12,032 bases of DNA from CAYRDC01 sp964422925 (lineage in GTDB: Bacteria > Bacteroidota > Bacteroidia > Chitinophagales > S012-47), in NCBI GenBank assembly GCA_964422925.1, contig CAYRDC010000042.1, positions 1-12,032 on the forward strand, read 5' to 3'. Below, one piece after another: positions 6,285 through 12,032 of this stretch. Numbering within the stretch: position 1 is the first letter of the stretch; every line of letters begins with the position of its first letter. The position numbers were made by a program, and so were the translations under genes. The notes below the pieces were generated by a model. It was given only the letters and a program-made list of their open reading frames with translations. It was not told where the DNA came from and ran no database searches.

Positions 6285-7387
6285 TCCTCCGGTTTACCAA
6301 GGAATTTGTCAAAGCCACCGGATTTCATTTCGGTCAGTATTCCTTCAGCGTTTCCCGCCAGCAATAAAACTTCCACATCCGGCAAGCTGTCAATCAGGGC
6401 AATGGCCCGCTGGCTGCCCAATACCATACAGGCTGTAGCCAGCGCATCAGCGGTCATACAATCCGGGGCAACGACTGTAGCGCTTAATACATCATTCAAC
6501 TCGGGAAACCCGGTGCGCGGGTTGATGGTATGGGCATAGGTTATGCCGTCAATCACGCGCTGGTTGCGATAATTGCCCGAAGTGGCCACCGCGTTATTCT
6601 CCAGGAACAGAATTTTATAAACTTCCGGAGCCGCATCCGGCCTGGCAGCCGGTTTTTCAATACCCACTTCCCAAGCTTTTCCTTCCGGCCCCGATCCATG
6701 TGTGCGCACTTCCCCGCCAATTTCCACCAGGTAATTTTCCACCTGCTGCCGCTCCAGGAATTCCGCCAGAACATCAACCCCGTAGCCTTTGGCAATAGCA
6801 CTGAAATCAAGCTGCGCGGCCGGATTGTCGCGGGTTAGTACATTTACCGTGTCCCCCTCATCCGTAATGGCAAGGTTCAGGTGAAAGGCTGAAAAATCGA
6901 CCAGGGATAACAAGGAATCAACCGCTGCGGAGTCTATTTTTCGCGTGGTATCCACATACCCGAATCCCCAGTAATTCACCAGGGGCATGACAGCCGGGTT
7001 GAAGGCGCCATTCGACCATTGATATACCGTCTTCGACCTTTTGAATACCTGGCTAAAATACTGGTCCAGGTTGATGTGGCTAACGGAACTGTCACGGTTT
7101 AACCGGGATATCAACGAAGAATCAATGTAGGTGGAGAGCGATGCATTTACATCATCAAGAAGTTGCTGAAGGCTTGCCGAGAAATCCCGTTGCAGGCTAT
7201 CCTCGTAAATGCACGACCAGGTAGTGCCCATGGTTTGGCCGCGAAGCCGGGTGTATTGGCTCTTTTCCGAATTATTCCGGCAGGTGGCCAGCGAAAAAAC
7301 CAAGGCAGCGGCCACCCAAAACAAAGAAAACGGGGCTTTCCTGCCCCGTTTTGTTCTTCCTTGATTTTTGTTAACCGCCAAAATCAT
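6281..7387 (-). CDS. apbE: FAD:protein FMN transferase ApbE (lipoprotein, Na+-NQR maturation)
   Basis: Transfers FMN from FAD to a threonine of target proteins; here the evident targets are NqrB and NqrC. From the ATG at 7387 it has 368 residues. A basic n-region (RTKRGRK) and hydrophobic core lead to SLATC, with Cys36 as the lipidation site, so it is exported and anchored. Family motifs: MGTTW (53-57), LDFSAIAKGYGVD (193-205), GGEVR, ATSGNYRN (268-275), YAHTINPRTG (284-293) with His286, and a C-terminal CMTADALATACM segment whose Thr312 and Asp314 are expected metal ligands. Two upstream in-frame ATGs (7423, 7405) would overlap nqrF further without improving the signal peptide; the chosen start overlaps nqrF by 17 bp. 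A terminator-like hairpin lies inside the first codons, so expression may be set by read-through from nqrF. It is tail to tail with the nqrM-like gene. Confidence 0.93.
   Translation of the reverse strand: MILAVNKNQGRTKRGRKAPFSLFWVAAALVFSLATCRNNSEKSQYTRLRGQTMGTTWSCIYEDSLQRDFSASLQQLLDDVNASLSTYIDSSLISRLNRDSSVSHINLDQYFSQVFKRSKTVYQWSNGAFNPAVMPLVNYWGFGYVDTTRKIDSAAVDSLLSLVDFSAFHLNLAITDEGDTVNVLTRDNPAAQLDFSAIAKGYGVDVLAEFLERQQVENYLVEIGGEVRTHGSGPEGKAWEVGIEKPAARPDAAPEVYKILFLENNAVATSGNYRNQRVIDGITYAHTINPRTGFPELNDVLSATVVAPDCMTADALATACMVLGSQRAIALIDSLPDVEVLLLAGNAEGILTEMKSGGFDKFLGKPED
7321..7352 (-). terminator. Intrinsic-terminator-like hairpin after nqrF, inside apbE 5' end
   Basis: On the minus strand AAAACGGGGC, loop AGGAAA, GCCCCGTTTT forms a perfect 10-bp stem (arms 7352-7343 and 7336-7327), followed by a T-rich CTTTGT. 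It starts 18 nt after the nqrF stop. The symmetric A tract and U tract with a GC-rich core are the classic form. The same bases encode residues KRGRKAPF of the ApbE signal peptide, so this is either a partial terminator or attenuator, or apbE starts later than I call it. Confidence 0.75.
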
Positions 7388-8636
7388 CAAAAGCGATATT
7401 TTCATTCGGGACACCCAACTCATCCAGCATCTTCAAAACGGCTGCATTCATCATAGGCGGCCCGCACAGGTAATATTCGATTTCTTCGGGTTCAGGATGT
7501 TTACTCAGGTAATTATCGTAAACCACCTGGTGAATGAACCCCGTATACCCTGTCCAGTTGTCTTCAGGCAATGGTTCGGACAAAGCTATGTTAAACGTGA
7601 AATTGGGAAATTCTTTTTCGATTTCACGGAATTCTTCCACATAAAATAACTCTCTCAACGAACGGCCTCCGTACCAGTAAGACACCTTGCGCTTGGTTTT
7701 TTCTGTTTTAAACAGGTGGAAAATATGGGAACGCAACGGAGCCATTCCGGCACCCCCGCCAATGTACACCATCTCCCGGTCCGTGTCTTTGATAAAGAAT
7801 TCCCCATAAGGTCCTGAAATCATTACCTTATCGCCCGGTTTCCGTGAGAAAACATAGGAGGAACACACGCCAGGGTTCACGTTCATAAAGGCATTTTTAT
7901 TCCGGTCCCAGGGAGGCGTGGCAATACGGATATTGAGCTTTATGATATTTCCTTCAGCTGGGTGATTGGCCATGGAATAAGCCCGGAACTGGGGTTCTTC
8001 ATTCACCATCTTCAGGTCCCACATATTGTATTTATCCCAGTCAGCCCGGTATTCTTCCTCCACCTCGATATCATGAAAATCCACCGTAATGGGCGGCACA
8101 TCGATCTGGATATATCCTCCGGATTTAAATTCCAGGGTTTCGCCTTCCGGAAGTTTTACCACAAATTCCTTGATGAAGGTGGCTACATTTTTATTGGAGA
8201 TAACTTCGCATTCCCACTTTTTGATGCCGAATATTTCTTCCGGCACCTTGATTTCCATATCCCCGCGCACTTTAACCTGGCAGGCAAGCCGCCAATGCTC
8301 CTGGGCTTCCTTCCTGGTAAAATGGTTCACTTCCGTGGGCAGGATTTCTCCGCCTCCTTCCAATACCTGGCATTTGCACATGGCACAGGTACCGCCCCCA
8401 CCGCAAGCCGATGGCAGGAAGATATTTTTTTCCGCCAGGGTAGTAAGCAACGAACCGCCCGGCTTGGTGATCAGCGGTTTATCCTCCTGCCCATTGATGA
8501 TAATTTTCACGTCACCGGAAGGAACCAGTTTGGTTTTAGCGTAAACCAGCAGGATAGTAAGTACCAATATAATCAGCAGGAAAGCCAGCGTACTGTTCAG
8601 TATAACCGGGAATATGGATAGCCACATGGTGTTCAC
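7371..8636 (-). CDS. nqrF: Na+-translocating NADH:quinone oxidoreductase subunit F
   Basis: The NADH-oxidising subunit: electrons pass from NADH to FAD to a 2Fe-2S cluster and on into the membrane subunits. It has 421 residues. One N-terminal membrane anchor (about 8-32) is followed by a plant-type ferredoxin domain with cluster ligands Cys78, Cys84, Cys87 and Cys119. The ferredoxin reductase part has the FAD motif RAYSMAN (218-224), the NADH-binding GGGAGMAP (293-300) and CGPPMMN (391-397). The C-terminus DDFGG is typical of the subunit. Length matches the family (about 407-420). It starts 12 bp after nqrE; the spacer carries a purine-rich GGAAAAAAG. It is the last structural gene of the operon and is followed by a terminator-like hairpin. 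Confidence 0.98.
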   Translation of the reverse strand: MNTMWLSIFPVILNSTLAFLLIILVLTILLVYAKTKLVPSGDVKIIINGQEDKPLITKPGGSLLTTLAEKNIFLPSACGGGGTCAMCKCQVLEGGGEILPTEVNHFTRKEAQEHWRLACQVKVRGDMEIKVPEEIFGIKKWECEVISNKNVATFIKEFVVKLPEGETLEFKSGGYIQIDVPPITVDFHDIEVEEEYRADWDKYNMWDLKMVNEEPQFRAYSMANHPAEGNIIKLNIRIATPPWDRNKNAFMNVNPGVCSSYVFSRKPGDKVMISGPYGEFFIKDTDREMVYIGGGAGMAPLRSHIFHLFKTEKTKRKVSYWYGGRSLRELFYVEEFREIEKEFPNFTFNIALSEPLPEDNWTGYTGFIHQVVYDNYLSKHPEPEEIEYYLCGPPMMNAAVLKMLDELGVPNENIAFDDFGG

Positions 8637-8648
8637 TTTTTTCCGGAT

Positions 8649-9239
8649 TTATAATTTAATGCCCATGAAACTCATAAAAGCAATGCCCATCAGGCCGGTA
8701 ATAATAAAAGCAATCCCCAATCCTCTCAGCGGCTGAGGTATCGCAGAATAAGTAAGTTTTTCCCTGATGGCCGCAATGATGACAATGGCCAGAAACCAAC
8801 CGAAACCAGCTCCAAGCCCGTAAACCAGCGATTCTGCGAAGGTATATTGCCGGGAGCTCATAAACAGGGAACCACCCAATATGGAACAGTTTACCGTGAT
8901 AAGCGGCAGGAAAATCCCTAAGGCCATGTACAATGGAGGGAAAAACCGCTCCACCACCATTTCAACCAGTTGTACGCTGGAAGCAATCACAGCGATAAAC
9001 ACGATTAACTTTAAAAATTCCAGATCCATGCCGAACAGGCCGTGCTCGCTGAGCAAGCCGTCTTCAATCAGCCAGTTGATCGGTACGGTTATGCCCATTA
9101 CGAAAATAACGGCCATGCCGAGGCCAAACGCTGTTTTTACCGATTTGGAAACAGCCAGAAACGAACACATCCCCAGAAAATAGGCCAGTACCATATTTTC
9201 TAGGAAAGCAGACCGGATAAATAAATTCAGAAGGTCCAT
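8649..9239 (-). CDS. nqrE: Na+-translocating NADH:quinone oxidoreductase subunit E
   Basis: A 196-residue integral membrane subunit with six predicted spans. It pairs with NqrD as an inverted-topology homologue in the Na+ channel core. The two half-helix cysteines that hold the iron centre at the NqrD/NqrE interface are visible: Cys25 in LGMCSFLAVS and Cys118 in ITVNCSILGG. The rest (PINWLIEDGLL, VERFFPPLYMALGIFLPLI, GAGFGWFLAIV) is close to family consensus and the length is typical (about 198). It lies 24 bp downstream of nqrD and 12 bp upstream of nqrF. Assembly of its iron site is the proposed role of the NqrM-like protein encoded nearby. Confidence 0.98.
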   Translation of the reverse strand: MDLLNLFIRSAFLENMVLAYFLGMCSFLAVSKSVKTAFGLGMAVIFVMGITVPINWLIEDGLLSEHGLFGMDLEFLKLIVFIAVIASSVQLVEMVVERFFPPLYMALGIFLPLITVNCSILGGSLFMSSRQYTFAESLVYGLGAGFGWFLAIVIIAAIREKLTYSAIPQPLRGLGIAFIITGLMGIAFMSFMGIKL

Positions 9240-9263
9240 ATCGGTAGATTAGATGTTAGTTCA

Positions 9264-9929
9264 TTAAGAAACATCGATTAGTTTTCGATTGTACGCCCGT
9301 TGAATCCATATCAGCAGCCCAATGATGAACATGGCAGCAGCCGGGGTTAGCATCAATCCATTGTTCACATACCCGGTTCCTTTTAAAATGGGAATTCCCA
9401 GTAAGGTGCCACTGCCAAACAACTCACGGAAAAAAGACACAATAATCAATATAGCGCCATAGCCAAGTCCGTTGCCTAATCCGTCCAGGAAGGACTGCCA
9501 GGGGCGGTTGGCCATTGCAAAAGCTTCGAGCCGGCCCATCACGATACAATTGGTAATGATCAGCCCGACATAAACCGATAGCTGTTTATACAAAGTGAAA
9601 CTGAAAGCGTGCAGTATCTGCTCAACAATCGTAACCAGGGTGGCTATGACAACCAACTGGACAATCATCCGGATTTTGGATGGAATGCCGTTCCGGATCA
9701 AAGAAATTATCAGGTTGGAAAAAGCTGTCACGAAAATGACGGAGATAGTCATAACAAATGCCGGTTTTACCTGTGTGGTAACGGCCAGCGCTGAGCAAAT
9801 GCCCAATACCTGAACGGTAATCGGGTTATTGTCATTAAAGGGGTCAACAAGCAGTTTCCGGTTTTTCTTTGAAAACAGTGGTTCACGTTTTTTTTCCGGG
9901 CTTGCTGCAACGGTTTGCGTATTACTCAT
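9264..9929 (-). CDS. nqrD: Na+-translocating NADH:quinone oxidoreductase subunit D
   Basis: A 221-residue integral membrane subunit, partner and homologue of NqrE. The metal-ligand cysteines are Cys45 in LGICSALAVT and Cys128 in ITNCIVMGR, both in the conserved re-entrant half-helices. Other family signatures are QILHAFSFTLYKQLSVYVGLI and GNGLGYGAILIIVSFFRELFGSGTLLG. About 15-20 residues of polar N-terminal extension (SNTQTVAASPEKKREPLFSK) precede the region that usually starts the protein, so it is slightly longer than Vibrio NqrD (about 210). The start ATG overlaps the nqrC stop by 4 bp, indicating translational coupling. Confidence 0.97.
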   Translation of the reverse strand: MSNTQTVAASPEKKREPLFSKKNRKLLVDPFNDNNPITVQVLGICSALAVTTQVKPAFVMTISVIFVTAFSNLIISLIRNGIPSKIRMIVQLVVIATLVTIVEQILHAFSFTLYKQLSVYVGLIITNCIVMGRLEAFAMANRPWQSFLDGLGNGLGYGAILIIVSFFRELFGSGTLLGIPILKGTGYVNNGLMLTPAAAMFIIGLLIWIQRAYNRKLIDVS

Positions 9930-10630
9930 AATTCACCGTTTTTTACTTTTTCAAAATAGGCCAGGTAATTGGCCAGGTCGTCCCTGATCATGTTGGTTAC
10001 TCCATTACTGGTCATCGTGGCTCCGGTGATGGAATGTACCTGGTGTTTGGGATTGTCGAGTTTTCCTTTTTTAACAATCACAGATACAAATTCATCCCCT
10101 TCAAAGATTGTCTTCCCTTTAAAGGATTTTTGGAACCAATCGGTGGTAATCTCGCCTCCCAGGCCGGGAGTTTCTCCTTTGTGCCCAAAGGAAGTGCCAT
10201 ACACCGTATTGAAATCATCTTCCAGGGCAATATACCCCCAGATATCATCCCACAGGCCAGCGCCATACAAGGGAATGATGTAAATCTTGCCGCTGTCCTG
10301 GCGGGTGTATATGAAAATCGGTAACAGCCTATCCTGGCCGGCCGGCTTTTTATTTTCTGCCTTCACATCCACTTCTATTGCCGGTTTTCCCTCCAATACC
10401 TCGCCTTCCTTATTCAGGACAAGACCGTGGATATTCCGGTCAAAGAAAAGGCCGGGATCTGCTACGGTATCCAGTCCAACGGAACGCAGAATTTCAATTT
10501 TCTTTGCCTGCAATTCGTTATGATACTGTTTTTCTTTTAAAGATTCGCTCAGGAATGAGAGCGATACAGCCACTATCACCGTTATGACAGTGGCATACAG
10601 GACCATGTATACATTGCTATTTTTATCCAC
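9926..10630 (-). CDS. nqrC: Na+-translocating NADH:quinone oxidoreductase subunit C (covalent FMN)
   Basis: A 234-residue subunit with one N-terminal span (about 8-27) and a periplasmic FMN-binding domain. FMN is attached by a phosphoester to a threonine in the S/T-G-A-T motif; here ITGATMTSNG gives Thr205. HKGETPGLGGEI (150-161) is the second conserved flavin-domain signature, and LYGAGLWDDIWGYIAL (121-136) also matches the family. It is somewhat shorter than Vibrio NqrC (about 257). FMN loading requires ApbE, encoded at the end of the same operon. The start overlaps the nqrB stop by 8 bp and the stop overlaps the nqrD start by 4 bp, so B, C and D are probably translationally coupled. Confidence 0.97.
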   Translation of the reverse strand: MDKNSNVYMVLYATVITVIVAVSLSFLSESLKEKQYHNELQAKKIEILRSVGLDTVADPGLFFDRNIHGLVLNKEGEVLEGKPAIEVDVKAENKKPAGQDRLLPIFIYTRQDSGKIYIIPLYGAGLWDDIWGYIALEDDFNTVYGTSFGHKGETPGLGGEITTDWFQKSFKGKTIFEGDEFVSVIVKKGKLDNPKHQVHSITGATMTSNGVTNMIRDDLANYLAYFEKVKNGEL

Positions 10631-11852
10631 GGGCCAATCGTTTTTTCATGTTTGATTGAATCACCAGGTGGTCGATGAGCGGGGCCAATACATTCATAAA
10701 CAAAATAGCCATCATCCAACCTTCGGGGTAAGCCGGGTTAATAACACGTACCAGCATACCGATCACGCCAATCAGGAATCCGTAGATATACTTACCCTTT
10801 GTGGTTTGCGCGGCTGTGACCGGGTCGGTGGCCATAAAGGCCATCGCAAACAGGAAACCTCCCATAAATATGTGGTAATACCAAGGTATCTGCGTGAACG
10901 GGCTATGCCCTATAAGATTCAGGAAAGTGCTCATAAATATAAGGCCCAGTATCATGGAAACCATAATCCGCCAGTCAGCAATCCGGGTAATGACCAGCAG
11001 TAAGGCGCCAGCCAGAATGGCAATAGCAGATGTTTCTCCGACACTTCCCGGCATTACACCGAATATCATTTGCCATAAACTATATTGATGGGTTATAGCG
11101 TGGAGCCCGGTTAAAGTGCCAACGGCTGTTTCAATGCCTTTCGGATTGGCTCCAAGTCCAAGGGGTGTAGCCCCGGTAAAGGTTTGTACAATGTCAGCGC
11201 CCGAATGAACGCCCAGACCAAATAAATCGTGCAGGAAATTCGTATCCCAGGCAATCCATACATTATCTCCACTCATGTAGGTTGGGTAAGCAAAAAATAT
11301 AAAGACCCGGGCGGAGAGGGCTACATTTAACAGGTTCATGCCTGTGCCGCCAAAAGCTTCTTTTACAATAATTACCGCAAAGGCAGTGGCCAGTGCAACC
11401 ATCCACAGCGGTATATCAGGAGGCATGATCAGTGGGATAAGCATGCCGGTAACCAGGAAGCCTTCTTCCACTTCGTGCCCCCTGGCAGCGGCAAAAAGAA
11501 ATTCAATGCCTAAACCCACTACATAAGAAACCACAATAGTGGGCAGGAGTTGGAGCAGGCCAAATGCAAATTTTGGCCAAATTCCGTCAAAATATCCGGT
11601 ATATAAACCATGTGCTGCATAATGCCAATGGCCGATATTCCACATGCCAAACAACATTGGCAACTGCAAGGCAATCACCACAAAAATCATTACCCTTTTC
11701 AAATCCAAACCATCCCGGATATGGGATCCCTGGGTGGTTACCGTTTTCGGGACAAAGAAAAAGGTATGAAAAGCTTCATAAGTAGTATATAAGTATTTGT
11801 TTTCCCTTGCCTTGGGTTCCAGCTTGTCAAAAAATCTTCTGATGGCATTCAT
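10623..11852 (-). CDS. nqrB: Na+-translocating NADH:quinone oxidoreductase subunit B (covalent FMN, riboflavin)
   Basis: The 409-residue main membrane subunit, which forms the Na+ path and carries FMN and riboflavin. The covalent FMN site is FTGATPLG, with Thr229 as the acceptor. Membrane-channel signatures such as GFLVTGMLIPLIMPPDIPLW (131-150), VKEAFGGTGMNLLNVALSAR (163-182) and GGFLFAMAFMATDPVTAAQT (331-350) are intact, and INPAYPEGWM (371-380) is near the C-terminus. The N-terminal cytosolic stretch (about 1-50) includes FDKLEPKARENKYLYTTYEA, conserved in NqrB. Length is normal (about 410-415). It starts 17 bp after nqrA and overlaps nqrC by 8 bp. Confidence 0.98.
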   Translation of the reverse strand: MNAIRRFFDKLEPKARENKYLYTTYEAFHTFFFVPKTVTTQGSHIRDGLDLKRVMIFVVIALQLPMLFGMWNIGHWHYAAHGLYTGYFDGIWPKFAFGLLQLLPTIVVSYVVGLGIEFLFAAARGHEVEEGFLVTGMLIPLIMPPDIPLWMVALATAFAVIIVKEAFGGTGMNLLNVALSARVFIFFAYPTYMSGDNVWIAWDTNFLHDLFGLGVHSGADIVQTFTGATPLGLGANPKGIETAVGTLTGLHAITHQYSLWQMIFGVMPGSVGETSAIAILAGALLLVITRIADWRIMVSMILGLIFMSTFLNLIGHSPFTQIPWYYHIFMGGFLFAMAFMATDPVTAAQTTKGKYIYGFLIGVIGMLVRVINPAYPEGWMMAILFMNVLAPLIDHLVIQSNMKKRLARG

Positions 11853-11869
11853 AGCGGCTGTATTCTGGT

Positions 11870-12032
11870 TTAACCTTGCAAACGGATCAGTTCAAGACCT
11901 TGGTTTACAATATCCTGTATAGGCGTTTTGGAGGGGCAAACGAATTCGCACAAGGCAAAATCTTCCTTGGAGATTTCGTAAATGCCCAATCCTTCCATTT
12001 TTTCAAAATCCTGGGTCAAAATAGCCTTCAGC
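11870..12032 (-). CDS. nqrA: Na+-translocating NADH:quinone oxidoreductase subunit A (C-terminal end only)
   Basis: The last 53 codons and stop of a gene that enters from the right edge. The translation reads LKAILTQDFEKMEGLGIYEI, then SKEDFALCEFVCPSK, then TPIQDIVNQGLELIRLQG. The segment EDFALCEFVCPSK followed by a terminal IxxGLELI helix is characteristic of the end of NqrA, the cytosolic subunit associated with quinone binding. The identity is confirmed by position, 17 bp upstream of nqrB. The operon promoter must lie outside the window. Confidence 0.93.
   Translation of the reverse strand, partial: LKAILTQDFEKMEGLGIYEISKEDFALCEFVCPSKTPIQDIVNQGLELIRLQG

Noticed and set aside
7388..7423. 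Upstream ATGs (7423, 7405) as the apbE start
   Set aside because: They lengthen the overlap with nqrF and add residues ahead of an already complete lipoprotein signal; the start at 7387 is preferred though not proven.
7962..8621. A 219-codon plus-strand open frame opposite nqrF
   Set aside because: It lies wholly antisense to a well-conserved gene with all cofactor motifs, and its translation shows no recognisable domain; it is a shadow of nqrF.

Overview
This window looks like the chromosome of a member of the Bacteroidota. The genes have little Shine-Dalgarno signal, one candidate promoter has the Bacteroidota-type -7 box, and the lipoprotein, FadL and histidine kinase sequences have the flavour of that phylum. 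A marine or Saprospiria-type lineage is plausible but is only an impression. All recognisable genes lie on the minus strand except one small gene on the plus strand. Coding density is high and I see no RNA genes, CRISPR arrays, insertion sequences or integrases.

Right half (about 12032 down to 6281, minus strand): the operon for the Na+-translocating NADH:quinone oxidoreductase (Na+-NQR). Genes run nqrA (only the last 53 codons are in the window), nqrB, nqrC, nqrD, nqrE, nqrF, then apbE, the flavin transferase that attaches FMN to NqrB and NqrC. All key cofactor residues are visible: FMN threonines in NqrB and NqrC, the paired cysteines of NqrD and NqrE, and the 2Fe-2S, FAD and NADH motifs of NqrF. 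A strong intrinsic-terminator-like hairpin lies just after nqrF and inside the 5' end of apbE, so apbE probably depends on read-through or is expressed at a lower level.

Middle (6057 to 6284, plus strand): a 75-residue, single-membrane-span, four-cysteine protein that I read as a divergent NqrM (DUF539), the maturation factor for the NqrD/NqrE iron site. It lies tail to tail with apbE, with overlapping stop codons, and diverges from mazG. The mazG-nqrM spacer holds a perfect 8-3-8 palindrome and a candidate promoter. The window therefore holds most of the Na+-NQR enzyme and two of its assembly factors.

Left half (5946 down to 1, minus strand): mazG (NTP pyrophosphohydrolase), an OmpP1/FadL-type outer-membrane transporter, a secreted SGNH/GDSL hydrolase lipoprotein only 12 bp behind it, and a very large membrane protein that runs off the left edge. 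The last is read continuously for 823 codons. It has at least 11 membrane segments and at least two, probably three, extracytoplasmic regions, and is best explained as the N-terminal part of a sensor histidine kinase. A 13-bp perfect inverted repeat overlaps its start codon.
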